A stretch of DNA of 21,362 nucleotides from positions 1 to 21,362 of the forward strand of contig JAZMZV010000082.1 of NCBI GenBank assembly GCA_045586185.1. Direction: 5' to 3'. The DNA is from RUG11551 sp045586185. GTDB lineage: Bacteria; Planctomycetota; Planctomycetia; Pirellulales; Thermoguttaceae. The position numbers were made by a program, and so were the translations under genes. Positions within the stretch are counted from its first letter, which is position 1, and every line of letters begins with the position of its first letter. The notes below the pieces were generated by a model. It ran no database searches. It was not told where the DNA came from and worked only from the letters and a program-made list of their open reading frames with translations. Below, in pieces: positions 7,352 to 15,270 of the stretch.

Positions 7352-8551
7352 TTAGTAGACTTCTTCCATCTTGACAAAGCGTTTTTCTGACGCTGACAGC
7401 AAGGCGGCTTCCAAGACGCGCTGGGTCTGATAGGCGTCGTTGAAGGACGGCAGCGGAACGACGGCTTCTTTTCCGCCGAGAACGTTGCAGATGTCCAGAG
7501 CCTGGGAGATGAAGCAGTGTTCGTATCCGATAAGGTGTCCGTCGGGCCAGTAGTTGGCAACGTACGGATGGCTTGAGGCGTTGGTGCAGAGAATCGTCGA
7601 CCAACCCTGAACGCCTTGAGGGAGACGGGCGTCATAGTATTCCAGTTCGTTCATGCGTTCAAACGAGAAGCGAATCGAGCCTTTCGTGCCGTTGATTTCG
7701 AACGTGTTGTCGTTTTTGTGACCAGTCGCCTGACGAGCGGCTTCGTAGGTTCCGACAGCGCCGTTGGTGTAACGAACGAGGAACGCGACGGTGTCGTCAA
7801 CGGTAACGTCTTCGTACGTATCGCCGGAGTTGGCGCCAGCTTTAATCAGTTCGTCCTGAGAAATTCCCGCGCCGGTTCCGCCGATGAGGACTTTGCGCTG
7901 TTTGACGAGGGTTTCTGCATAGGCGCCGCAGATTTCTTCGACTTCTACGCCGGCAACGAAACGGGTGATGTCAACGATGTGGGCGTTGAGGTCGCCGTGA
8001 GCGCCGGAGCCAGCCAGTTCCTTCTTGAATCGCCAAGCCATCGGGACGTCTTCGCCAGCCCAGTCTTGCAGATAGCGGGCGCGAACGTGAAGAATGCGTC
8101 CCAGTTCGCCGGATTTAATGAGCTTGTGAGCGAACGCAACGGCGGGAGCGCGGCGATAGTTGAACCAAACGAACGTTGGCAGACCTTTTTCTTCTGCCAG
8201 TTTCGCCATCTGTCGGGCGTCGGAAAGAGTGCCGGCAATCGGCTTTTCGCAAGCGACCGGTTTGCCTGCTTCCAGAGCGGCAACGGCGGGCGGCATGTGC
8301 ATGAAGTTCGGGGTTACGATATCGACAAGACCGATTTCCGGGTTGGCGATTGTCGCCTTCCAGTCGGTGGACGGATTCTTCCAGCCCCATCGTTTGGCAA
8401 AGCCTTCGACGTCTTCTCCGGGCAAACCAGCTACGGTGTGCATTACCGGATTAATCGCAGGATTGCAATAGCGGTTGACCTGTCCCCACGCGTTGGAGTG
8501 AGAGCGTCCCATAAATCCCTGTCCGATAAGTCCTACGTTAATTTCAGCCAT
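7352..8551 (-). CDS. Gfo/Idh/MocA family NAD(P)-dependent oxidoreductase
   Basis: A 399-residue cytoplasmic oxidoreductase of ordinary family length. The N-terminal Rossmann domain opens with VGLIGQGFMGRSHSNAW (GxGxxG, residues 6-22). The family's C-E102-K103-P104-I motif sits at the expected place in the nucleotide domain. The C-terminal alpha/beta domain includes GSGAHGDLNAHIVDITRFV (about residues 180-198), equivalent to the usual GxxxDxGxHxxD region, and later TFEINGTKGSIRF, which is typical of the sheet domain. Members oxidise or reduce sugars, inositols and related alcohols with NAD(P); the substrate cannot be read here, and no sugar-pathway neighbour narrows it. No Tat signal is present, unlike many planctomycete paralogues. 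A good Shine-Dalgarno (TGAGGAG) lies 6 nt before the ATG. A promoter with an overlapping palindrome is present upstream. Confidence 0.92.
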   Translation of the reverse strand: MAEINVGLIGQGFMGRSHSNAWGQVNRYCNPAINPVMHTVAGLPGEDVEGFAKRWGWKNPSTDWKATIANPEIGLVDIVTPNFMHMPPAVAALEAGKPVACEKPIAGTLSDARQMAKLAEEKGLPTFVWFNYRRAPAVAFAHKLIKSGELGRILHVRARYLQDWAGEDVPMAWRFKKELAGSGAHGDLNAHIVDITRFVAGVEVEEICGAYAETLVKQRKVLIGGTGAGISQDELIKAGANSGDTYEDVTVDDTVAFLVRYTNGAVGTYEAARQATGHKNDNTFEINGTKGSIRFSFERMNELEYYDARLPQGVQGWSTILCTNASSHPYVANYWPDGHLIGYEHCFISQALDICNVLGGKEAVVPLPSFNDAYQTQRVLEAALLSASEKRFVKMEEVY

Positions 8552-8662
8552 GAAATACTCCTCAGTAAAAAAGTCTTTGGGTGAACAATACCGCCTGCGT
8601 TGACGAAAGACCGGAACGCGTCCCGATCCCTTGCTTCACGCCAGCTTTGATTTATTCCTTGT

Positions 8663-8691
8663 ATTTTACATGGTCATTGACCAGTTTGCAA
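8663..8691 (-). promoter_or_regulatory. Sigma-70-like promoter with palindrome in the spacer, for the oxidoreductase
   Basis: On the minus strand, TTGCAA (8691-8686) and TAAAAT (8668-8663) are separated by exactly 17 bp. The spacer contains the hyphenated palindrome GGTCA-t-TGACC (8672-8682), a plausible operator. A transcript from here would have a leader of roughly 100 nt before the ATG at 8551. Confidence 0.5.
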
Positions 8692-8845
8692 GTGGGGGGA
8701 CGGAAAATTTTAAAAATTTTTCCTAATCGGACTCTTTCTATTTTTTGTATTTTAGTTCTTTTGATTATATTCTCCGTTTTTAATAAATAATCTCTGGCAT
8801 ATACTTCAAAATATAGCCATATATTTTCATCGATAAAAAAACCGC

Positions 8846-8873
8846 TTGACACCGGATAGAGAACGAATATAAT
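8846..8873 (+). promoter_or_regulatory. Consensus sigma-70 promoter of the HzsA-related gene
   Basis: TTGACA (8846-8851), a 16-bp spacer and TATAAT (8868-8873) match both hexamers perfectly. The start site would fall near 8880, giving a leader of about 52 nt. No Shine-Dalgarno precedes the ATG at 8933 (CCCCC is directly upstream). Confidence 0.8.
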
Positions 8874-8881
8874 TAATAGAC

Positions 8882-8898
8882 AGGAACAGACGGTTCCT
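8882..8898 (+). promoter_or_regulatory. Stem-loop at the 5' end of the HzsA-related leader
   Basis: AGGAAC-agacg-GTTCCT, 6-bp arms with a 5-nt loop, placed almost at the predicted transcription start. It could be an operator half-site pair or a 5' stabilising hairpin. It is short and could be chance. Confidence 0.35.
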
Positions 8899-8932
8899 TA
8901 GTATTGATGTTTCCTACCAGTAGTATACCCCC

Positions 8933-11857
8933 ATGAAAATGAGTTGTCTAACAAGGTTTGTCTGTGCGTTTTTGGCTGTTACAATTGCAGCGTTTATTTT
9001 GGGAACGGAATCTCAATCGGCAGTCGCTCAACAGACGCCGCCTACAGTCATTTCGCTGAATTCTCTCAACGCGGCGCCGTCTGCGGATTGGATTAATCAG
9101 AAGTCCAAAGCGTTACAGGCGCTTCCTGACCTCGGCGCGGCGGAACTGACGAAACTGTACGAACTCAAATCCAGCGAAAAGCAGCCGCTGGCGGATTCCA
9201 TAATAGCTGAATTGATCTGGAAATCCTGCTCCAGCAAGAAATGGAACGACGCTCTGTGCGAGCTGGCGGCGAAGCTGATGTCCAGCCCCGACCCGGTTGC
9301 CGTCATGTACGCTCAATGGGCGATTGAAATCCGCATCGGGTACCAAAACAGCCAAAACGTCGCCGTCTGGACGGAGGACATGGAAAACAAACCAAACTGG
9401 TTCTCCGCCTGGCTGCAATTCCCGGTTGAACGCTATCCGGAAATGGACTACTGGCGCGTTTGCTCTATGCACTCGGTTCATCGTTCGTTGGCGTCTCTTC
9501 ATTCCTCGGCGGACAAGTACCTTCATCGGACGCAGGGCATCTACGAAGAAATCCTCGATCAGCCCGTTTCCGACCGACAGATTCAGGCGCAAAAGGACAT
9601 GCAAACCGCTCTGGACGCTCACAAGGCGGTTAAAGAATGTAACAATATGTTTAGGGCGCGTCAGCTGTTCAGCGAATTCCGAAAGCAGACCAGAAAAGTC
9701 GTTTTGGCGAACCCTGCGCTGGACTTTTCCGAAATCCTCTTTACGAAGCGGTATTCCAACCATGGGCTTCGCAACATAACTGGGTCGCAGTACCCGCACA
9801 GCCACAAACCCGGCGGGGACTTGTGCGTCAAAACCGGGTTCGAGCCGGGCGATCCGGTGCGAAACATTCTCAACGGTCAGCTCGGTCCAGGGCACGTTCA
9901 CGGAACCGATCTGAATTGGGACGCTGACAAAGTCGTTTTCGGCTACGCCTGTCAGCCCGTTTGGCCCCTTGCCTATCCGACCCATCAAAACGACGCTCAT
10001 CATTTCTTCGATATGAGAAGAACAACGCCGCCGCTTCATCTGTATGAAATCAATCTGGACGGAACCGGCTTGCGCCAGATTACCGACGACCCGTTCTGGG
10101 GCGACTTTGAACCGACGTACGCCCCGGACGGCTCGATTATTTTCGCCTCAGACCGCTCCGGGCGCAGCAGCATGTGCGGCAACTTCCAGGCGGATCACAC
10201 CGTTATCAACCTGTACCGCTGCAATCCGGACGGCTCCGACGTGCGAATGATCAGCGACAACAAAGACATCGACCGCTATCCCCACGCCCTGGACAACGGC
10301 TTGATCGGGTACACGCATTGGGAATATCAGGAACGGCATTTCTTCGACACGCACAGCTTCTGGACGATTCGCCCGGATGGGACGTATCCGGAAGCTGCAT
10401 ACAAACAGCATATTCCCGCGCCGTACGGGTTCCGCGACGTTCGCTCCATTCCCAATTCCAACAAATATGTAACAGTCGCAACCGGACATCATACGCTGGC
10501 GTACGGTCAGATTGTTATTTTTGACCTCCTCGGCGGTCCCAACGACGAGTCTCACATGGCGGCTGTTACGCCCTACGTCGCAACCGGGGAAGGTCCCGCG
10601 CTGACGCGACCCGTCCCGCAAGGCGGCGTTGTCGACAACGTCGGGCGGTTCTCCGGACCGTACCCGCTGTCGGAAACGTCGTTTTTGGTTTCGTATTCCA
10701 GCCACGTCCCCAATTTTGACGGCAAGCTGGGCGGAGATCAAATGTTCGGCATTTTCCTCATCGACGTCTACGGGAACAAAGAGCTCATTCATCGCGACCG
10801 GCTTCTGTCCTGCGATTTCCCGACGCCGATTAAAAAGCGTCCAGTTCCGTTCGTCGTTGCCGACGGGCGAATGAATAAAGAGAAAGACGCCTACCCGGTC
10901 TGTTACATTGAAGACGTCCATAAAGGGCTGCCGGACTCCGAACGCGGCAAGGTGAAGTACATTCGGATTCTTCAGCACGTTGGCTGGCCGCTGGACGACC
11001 AGATCGGCGCGATGCGCTGGGTCTTTGGCGACGCCGGACGCCGGGCGTATGGATTCTGGTCCTGGGCGCCGGTTCGCGTCCTCGGAACCGTCCCGGTCGA
11101 AGACGACGGCTCTGCGAACTTCTACGTTCCCGCCAAGACGTCCGTTTACTTTGAAGCTCTCGACGAAAACAAGATGGAAATCCGCCGCATGCGCTCTCAG
11201 GTTACGTTAGAACCGGGCGAACGCCGCGGCTGCATCGGCTGTCACGAAACCCGCCCAACTGTCGTTTCCGCTCAGCCCGGCTCCGTTCCCAAAGCGTTCA
11301 GACGCTCGCCCAGCGTTCCCGTCGAGCCGAAATGGGGCAACCAATCGCTCATTTCCTACGAAGACCACATTCAGCCCATTTTTGACAAATACTGCGTTTA
11401 CTGCCATAACGAGGAAAAGATGTTAGGCAATTTGAACCTCGAGGGGACTCGCAACCCGCAGACTCAGTTCCTGCAGTCATTCCACAGCCTCTTCCCGTCC
11501 AACGACGCCAAAGAACTCAGCGTCCAGACAACGGTCAACCCTCAAACCGGCAAGCCGGAAAAGGTTTTGCCGATGGTCTGCGTCTCGAACAAGCACAGCA
11601 ACGGGTCGATTTCCCAGCCGTACGCCTACGGGTCAAACGTCTCTCGCCTGACGCGCGTTCTGATTGACGAGCCGATGCACAGCAAAGACGTTCGTTCTAT
11701 GATGGACGAGGAAGACTGGGACGCTCTGGTAACGTGGATTGACGCCAACGCGCCGTACTACGACACGTTCTACAACCGCCGCCCGAAAGACGTCCCGGGA
11801 CCGGTTCGCAACGTCAAAAAGACCTTCCCGGTCGTCATGCCAGACGCAACAAAATGA
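8933..11857 (+). CDS. Secreted HzsA-related protein: PD40/propeller with di-haem c C-terminal domain
   Basis: A 974-residue exported protein. Residues 1-32 form a signal peptide (hydrophobic core about 8-23, AVA-QQ at the likely cleavage site). The middle, about 290-700, has WD40/PD40-like propeller repeats such as HLYEINLDGTGLRQITDD, EPTYAPDGSIIFASDRSG and NLYRCNPDGSDVRMISDN. The C-terminal part has two haem c motifs, C767-I-G-C-H771 (in RGCIGCHETRP) and C821-V-Y-C-H825 (in DKYCVYCHNEEKMLGNLNLEG). The second resembles planctomycete-type cytochrome modules. This architecture matches the protein family around the hydrazine synthase alpha subunit, widespread in planctomycetes that do not perform anammox. 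HzsB/HzsC-type partners are absent nearby, so hydrazine synthesis is not implied. It is probably a periplasmic electron-transfer or redox protein. The gene is monocistronic with a consensus promoter. Confidence 0.85.
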   Translation: MKMSCLTRFVCAFLAVTIAAFILGTESQSAVAQQTPPTVISLNSLNAAPSADWINQKSKALQALPDLGAAELTKLYELKSSEKQPLADSIIAELIWKSCSSKKWNDALCELAAKLMSSPDPVAVMYAQWAIEIRIGYQNSQNVAVWTEDMENKPNWFSAWLQFPVERYPEMDYWRVCSMHSVHRSLASLHSSADKYLHRTQGIYEEILDQPVSDRQIQAQKDMQTALDAHKAVKECNNMFRARQLFSEFRKQTRKVVLANPALDFSEILFTKRYSNHGLRNITGSQYPHSHKPGGDLCVKTGFEPGDPVRNILNGQLGPGHVHGTDLNWDADKVVFGYACQPVWPLAYPTHQNDAHHFFDMRRTTPPLHLYEINLDGTGLRQITDDPFWGDFEPTYAPDGSIIFASDRSGRSSMCGNFQADHTVINLYRCNPDGSDVRMISDNKDIDRYPHALDNGLIGYTHWEYQERHFFDTHSFWTIRPDGTYPEAAYKQHIPAPYGFRDVRSIPNSNKYVTVATGHHTLAYGQIVIFDLLGGPNDESHMAAVTPYVATGEGPALTRPVPQGGVVDNVGRFSGPYPLSETSFLVSYSSHVPNFDGKLGGDQMFGIFLIDVYGNKELIHRDRLLSCDFPTPIKKRPVPFVVADGRMNKEKDAYPVCYIEDVHKGLPDSERGKVKYIRILQHVGWPLDDQIGAMRWVFGDAGRRAYGFWSWAPVRVLGTVPVEDDGSANFYVPAKTSVYFEALDENKMEIRRMRSQVTLEPGERRGCIGCHETRPTVVSAQPGSVPKAFRRSPSVPVEPKWGNQSLISYEDHIQPIFDKYCVYCHNEEKMLGNLNLEGTRNPQTQFLQSFHSLFPSNDAKELSVQTTVNPQTGKPEKVLPMVCVSNKHSNGSISQPYAYGSNVSRLTRVLIDEPMHSKDVRSMMDEEDWDALVTWIDANAPYYDTFYNRRPKDVPGPVRNVKKTFPVVMPDATK

Positions 11858-12021
11858 GGGGGTTAGCTGTTTCGTCGCCTTGAGCATACAACGCAGATTA
11901 CCCATATTGTTTACAGAAGCCCTTTATTTGTCGTGATTTAACAATCAGACGCCGGATTCGGACATAACTCAAAAATATTTTCCCCTTTTTGCGTCCTAGG
12001 GCTACCTTTTTATTTCCGATG

Positions 12022-12030
12022 TGGTATAAT
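12022..12030 (+). promoter_or_regulatory. Extended -10 promoter (TGgTATAAT)
   Basis: TATAAT at 12025-12030 is preceded by TG one base upstream, the extended -10 form that can work with a poor -35; no good -35 is seen 16-18 bp upstream. The start would be near 12037, giving a leader of about 95 nt for the gene at 12131. Confidence 0.6.
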
Positions 12031-12046
12031 AAACAATAGTTGGATA

Positions 12047-12060
12047 CATGAAATTTCATG
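12047..12060. promoter_or_regulatory. Perfect 14-bp palindrome, operator candidate
   Basis: CATGAAATTTCATG is a perfect palindrome about 10 bp past the predicted start site, where a dimeric repressor would block transcription. It contains a short ATG-bearing arm but no sensible frame. Confidence 0.45.
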
Positions 12061-12067
12061 GACAGCG

Positions 12068-12088
12068 CTGGCGAAACGATTTCGTCAG
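12068..12088 (+). promoter_or_regulatory. Leader hairpin CTGGCGAAA-cga-TTTCGTCAG
   Basis: Nine paired positions (one G-U) around a 3-nt loop in the 5' leader, ending 33 nt before the Shine-Dalgarno GGAGGAG (12121-12127). It could form part of a cis-acting RNA or a translational regulator site. No known riboswitch consensus is recognised. Confidence 0.45.
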
Positions 12089-12130
12089 GGCGTCCTTTCA
12101 CCATACTTTACCATAATATTGGAGGAGTTC

Positions 12131-12457
12131 ATGGCATTATTTGAAATCGAAACTGAAGGACACATCCTCATCGCGTGGGCACAAACGGAAGAAGAAGCAA
12201 AAGCTCTCATGAAAGAGCATTATCCAGATGAAGAGGCGTTGCGCTGCAGCCGCCGTCCGCGCGATTTGTGGGTTATTTCCAAAGCGGCTCTGGGGTTGCT
12301 CAACACCCGCATGGATCCGAACAACACCGCTCGCGAGTGTTTGGCAAAAGCGTCCGGAGACAAAGTCCACGCCATCCGCCTGTACATGCAGGAAACCGGC
12401 TGCGACCTGGAAAAAGCGCGCAAAATTATCGAATCCAACATGGTTATGGGTTGGTAA
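12131..12457 (+). CDS. Small protein with ribosomal L7/L12 C-terminal-like segment
   Basis: A 108-residue soluble protein starting at ATG 12131, chosen over an in-frame TTG at 12119 because GGAGGAG (12121-12127) lies 3 nt before the ATG. Residues 1-35 (MALFEIETEGHILIAWAQTEEEAKALMKEH) look like a small alpha/beta unit. Residues about 76-102 (GDKVHAIRLYMQETG then CDLEKARKIIES) align position by position with the helical hairpin of the L7/L12 C-terminal domain, keeping the K-V..I.....TG..L..A...(V/I)ES pattern. In L7/L12 that face contacts translation GTPases. This protein lacks the rest of the stalk protein, so it is not rplL. Homology versus convergence is not settled. It has its own promoter, leader and terminator, so it is an independent unit. 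Confidence 0.8.
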   Translation: MALFEIETEGHILIAWAQTEEEAKALMKEHYPDEEALRCSRRPRDLWVISKAALGLLNTRMDPNNTARECLAKASGDKVHAIRLYMQETGCDLEKARKIIESNMVMGW

Positions 12458-12508
12458 TCGCGTAACGCTTTTCGTTTGATTTTCAAATTGACTGACAACC
12501 TGTTAGAC

Positions 12509-12546
12509 AAATGAGGGATAAGATTCTTATACCCTCATTTTTTATA
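12509..12546 (+). terminator. Strong intrinsic terminator
   Basis: AAATGAGGG (12509-12517) plus ATAAGA (12518-12523) pair with TCTTAT (12525-12530) and CCCTCATTT (12532-12540). There is a one-base loop as drawn and a single bulged A. The T-tract runs through the right arm into TTTATA. It ends the small-gene transcript 51-86 nt after its stop. Confidence 0.85.
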
Positions 12547-12619
12547 GTTGAGAAAGAGAAATCCGGTATCGCCCTTCTCTGCTCCACGACAAAAAATACT
12601 TCAAATATTCCCCTTTTCC

Positions 12620-13039
12620 ATGACTGTAATTCAGAAAAGAATCCAGCTGCCGGCTTATCCTCGCGGGTGTCATTTGATAACGCATAAAATCGTTGAACAA
12701 TTGCCGGAACTGTCGACCGTTCAGGCGGGGCTGCTGTCGGTGTTTATTCAGCATACGTCCGCGTCGCTGACAATCAACGAAAACGCAGACCCGGACGTTC
12801 GCCGAGATTTGGACGCGCTTCTCGACTCCTGGGCGCCGGAGTCGTTTCGATACGTTCATCAGGAAGAAGGACGAGACGACATGCCGGCTCACGGCAAGGC
12901 GTCGCTGATGGGCGCCAGCGTTACGATTCCCGTTACAAACGGACGCCTGGCGTTAGGAATCTGGCAGGGCGTGTATCTGTGCGAACATCGCAACCACGGC
13001 GGCAGCCGGTCGTTAGTCTTAACCTTGATTGGAGAATAA
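12620..13039 (+). CDS. yjbQ: YjbQ/UPF0047 family protein
   Basis: A 139-residue protein of normal family length when started at ATG 12620. The longer frame from a TTG at 12548 begins inside terminator DNA and adds unrelated residues. The family signature HTSASLTINENADPDVRRDL spans about residues 50-69. It is followed by HQEEGRDDMPAHGKASLMG with its conserved His and Asp residues, and ends with IWQGVYLCEHRNHGGSR. YjbQ folds as a compact homotrimer with a His/Asp/Glu site, and some members have weak thiamine-phosphate synthase activity; the physiological role remains unsettled. It is the first gene of a compact operon: its stop is 5 nt before the next ATG, and its last codons (GGAGAA, 13031-13036) serve as the Shine-Dalgarno of that gene. 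No thiamine genes are nearby, so I would not infer thiamine synthesis. Confidence 0.92.
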   Translation: MTVIQKRIQLPAYPRGCHLITHKIVEQLPELSTVQAGLLSVFIQHTSASLTINENADPDVRRDLDALLDSWAPESFRYVHQEEGRDDMPAHGKASLMGASVTIPVTNGRLALGIWQGVYLCEHRNHGGSRSLVLTLIGE

Positions 13040-13044
13040 CGCGA

Positions 13045-15270
13045 ATGAACGACTCTGATAAAACCTCCTGGGACTGGTCGATAATTCTTCTGACCGTTTG
13101 GCTGACGTCTCGGCTGTTTTGGTCGTGCGACCCGAGCGGATTCGCCTTTGATTACCTGTGGGGGCTTATCGGCGTTGTCGGGGCGGTCTGCTGGTTTTAT
13201 TTCAAAAAAGGGACGTTTGGACGCCTTGTCAGCGCAGACCTGCTTGTCGCGGCGTTTTTCTGTCTGTACATTTTAAGCGGAGCTCTGGGCGTGATTCACG
13301 GCGATCAGCGCGCGGCGTTAAACTGTATATGGTCGTCCGCCTTTTACGCTCTGATTTATTTGCTCGTTCGACAAATCGTTGTAACGCCCGAACGAAAACG
13401 AATCCTGCTATCCTCGCTCATGTGCGGAGCCGTCGTCCTTTCCACGTGGGCGGTTTATCAGCGTTACGTCGAATACCCGTCTGACAAAGCCAAATATCAG
13501 GCGAATCCCGCCGTTCACCTTCAGCAATTGGGAATTGACCCGTCGGAAGACTCCCCTGCCCGCCGGAGCTTTGAAGATCGCTTTTTCTCCTTTGAACCAA
13601 CGGCGAGTTTCTCTTTGACGAACTCTCTGGCGGCGTTTTTGACGCCCTGTTTTGTTCTCCTTGCCGCCGCATGGGTAAAAAACTGGAACCGCCGCGCCGG
13701 ATTGGGACTGATTGCCGCGATGGGCGTCGTCGCTTTTGCCGTTGCGCTGACTCACGCTCGCGCTGCCATGCTGGGAATAGCGTTTGCCCTGTTTTGCGGC
13801 GCGGTATACGGATTCGCCCGCGTTCCCGGACACGCCAAAGTCAAATGGATTTTGACGTATATTTTTGTCATACTAACGACTTTGATCGGTGTTGTCGTTC
13901 TTGCCTGGAAGCCCTCAATTCTGGATTCCGCGTTATTGACGCTGGAATATCGTTTTGAATATTGGGAAACGACGCTGCAGATAATCGGGCTGCATCCGTG
14001 GCTGGGCGTAGGAGCCGGGAATTTCCAGAACTTCTATACGCAGTTCATGCCCGCCACAGCTGGAGAAGCCGTTGCAGACCCGCACAATTTTCTGCTGGAA
14101 ATCGCCGCGGTCTCCGGCATTCCCGCCGCGCTGATTTTTTGGTTTCTTCTTGGCTTTCTGGGATATCGACTCGTTCAAAATCCCGACAACGCCAGCAGCG
14201 ACGTCCCCCGCATATCTCTTAAATTGAGTATTACGATTTCCCTGGCGTGTTTTGTAACAGGATACGTTTTGGGATTCCTCGCCATGGGGCAGACGCCGGG
14301 ACCGTTTATCGTTCTGCTTTGCGCGTCGATTGCCGCCCCGCTGTTGATTGTCCCCGGAATTGGTCAGACGAAATTTTCGCCTGTAACGATAGCGCTGGCG
14401 CTGCTTGGGCTTCTCACCGCTTTAATGCTGTCCGGCGGAATCGCGTACACGACAATCGCCGCAGTTTTCTGGACGCTGACCGCGCTGCTTGTCAATCAAA
14501 CTTTTGCGGCGGAACAGGAACCGCAAACCACGCCGGCGAGTTCAAACTTCGCTTCGTATCTGACCGCCGCCGGGCTGGGCGTTCTGTTTGTCTTGTGTTA
14601 CGTTACCGGATTCTACCCGACAACAGAGTCTGCCAAAGCAAGAATCGCGTCTCTGCAAGATACAACGTCGGAATCCCAGCTGGCAGATTTGGAACAGGCG
14701 GTTAAAGCAGACTCGATCGCGTTTCAACCCCGGTTCGACCTGGCGCAATGGCATTGGATTCAATGGACGAGAACAAAGAACAAAGAGAACTTTGACCAAT
14801 GCGTCGAAATGTTCCACGAAGCGCTGGAACGAAACCCGCAGTCGAGCGTTTTGTGGCGGGAATACGGAATCCGTCTGTACAAATACGGTCGGGAATCCGG
14901 CGACTGGTCGTACGAAAACAATGCGTACGCCGCTCTCAATCGCGCTTGCAGGCTTCATCAGGCGGACTACGTTGCCCGAGCGTACCTGGCTCTGCTGGAT
15001 ATGACGTCTCCCGTCTTGACGCCCAGTCAGGAGGATATGTGTAACAAAGCGTTAAGCGCGCTGGACGCTGCTAATAATCGTCAGGAAGACAGCCGAGCGC
15101 TCATTACAGCGACATTGCTCAAAAAGCGTCGACAGGACGCTCAGCAGTGGGCGCGGGAACTTGTTGAATTCTCCGATAAGAACATACATCAAAACCGCAA
15201 AATTCCCGATTCGCTCAGAAAACAATTGATTCAGGGAATCGAAATTTCAAGAGACAATTCAAAATTATGA
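13045..15270 (+). CDS. O-antigen ligase/Wzy-type polytopic membrane protein with TPR-like tail
   Basis: A 741-residue protein started at ATG 13045, which has a Shine-Dalgarno in the preceding gene; an in-frame ATG at 12979 lies inside yjbQ and is rejected. Residues 1-500 contain about 11-12 membrane helices. The O-antigen ligase/polymerase (Wzy_C) hallmarks are present: LTHARAAMLG near residue 235, then a large loop with HPWLGVGAGNFQNFYTQF (about 316-333) and ADPHNFLLEIAAVSG (about 344-358), with the conserved His following Pro. A second set of helices leads to a soluble C-terminal region (about 540-741) with TPR-like helical pairs (FQPRFDLAQWHWIQWTR, ALERNPQSSVLWREYG). Such proteins join or polymerise lipid-linked glycans at the outer face of the inner membrane. 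No glycosyltransferase genes flank it, so the glycan is unknown. The TGA stop overlaps the next ATG. Confidence 0.88.
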   Translation: MNDSDKTSWDWSIILLTVWLTSRLFWSCDPSGFAFDYLWGLIGVVGAVCWFYFKKGTFGRLVSADLLVAAFFCLYILSGALGVIHGDQRAALNCIWSSAFYALIYLLVRQIVVTPERKRILLSSLMCGAVVLSTWAVYQRYVEYPSDKAKYQANPAVHLQQLGIDPSEDSPARRSFEDRFFSFEPTASFSLTNSLAAFLTPCFVLLAAAWVKNWNRRAGLGLIAAMGVVAFAVALTHARAAMLGIAFALFCGAVYGFARVPGHAKVKWILTYIFVILTTLIGVVVLAWKPSILDSALLTLEYRFEYWETTLQIIGLHPWLGVGAGNFQNFYTQFMPATAGEAVADPHNFLLEIAAVSGIPAALIFWFLLGFLGYRLVQNPDNASSDVPRISLKLSITISLACFVTGYVLGFLAMGQTPGPFIVLLCASIAAPLLIVPGIGQTKFSPVTIALALLGLLTALMLSGGIAYTTIAAVFWTLTALLVNQTFAAEQEPQTTPASSNFASYLTAAGLGVLFVLCYVTGFYPTTESAKARIASLQDTTSESQLADLEQAVKADSIAFQPRFDLAQWHWIQWTRTKNKENFDQCVEMFHEALERNPQSSVLWREYGIRLYKYGRESGDWSYENNAYAALNRACRLHQADYVARAYLALLDMTSPVLTPSQEDMCNKALSALDAANNRQEDSRALITATLLKKRRQDAQQWARELVEFSDKNIHQNRKIPDSLRKQLIQGIEISRDNSKL

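Larger units (their letters stand above)
8552..8932. other. Divergent AT-rich promoter region
   Basis: A 381-bp gap between the oxidoreductase gene (-) and the HzsA-related gene (+). It contains one promoter for each (8663-8691 minus, 8846-8873 plus) and a G-run (8695-8700). Near 8702-8723 is a near-palindromic A/T tract of the form GGAAAA..TTTTTCC. Short frames at 8581-8790 (+) and 8652-8852 (-) overlap these promoters and have compositions typical of non-coding AT-rich DNA, so I do not call them genes. Confidence 0.7.
11858..12130. other. Intergenic region and leader before the small L7/L12-like gene
   Basis: No gene is visible in these 273 bp. The first 150 bp hold no clear terminator for the HzsA-related gene. 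The last 110 bp hold an extended -10, a 14-bp palindrome and a hairpin, listed separately. Confidence 0.6.

Noticed and set aside
7616..8584. Plus-strand frame of 322 codons
   Set aside because: It is antisense to the Gfo/Idh/MocA gene, whose motifs and Shine-Dalgarno are clear; the frame has no recognisable domain.
8581..8852. Two short frames (69 codons +, 66 codons -) in the divergent promoter region
   Set aside because: They overlap promoter elements, have no good ribosome-binding site and their composition follows the local A/T bias.
10148..10978. Minus-strand frame of 276 codons within the HzsA-related gene
   Set aside because: A shadow of a strongly supported gene, Val/Arg/Asn-rich with no motif.
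8933..11857. Hydrazine synthase alpha subunit as a functional call
   Set aside because: The architecture is shared, but partner subunits are absent and such relatives are common in planctomycetes outside the anammox group.
12548..12619. Longer N-terminus for YjbQ from a TTG
   Set aside because: The extension begins in terminator DNA, has no ribosome-binding site and is not part of the family.
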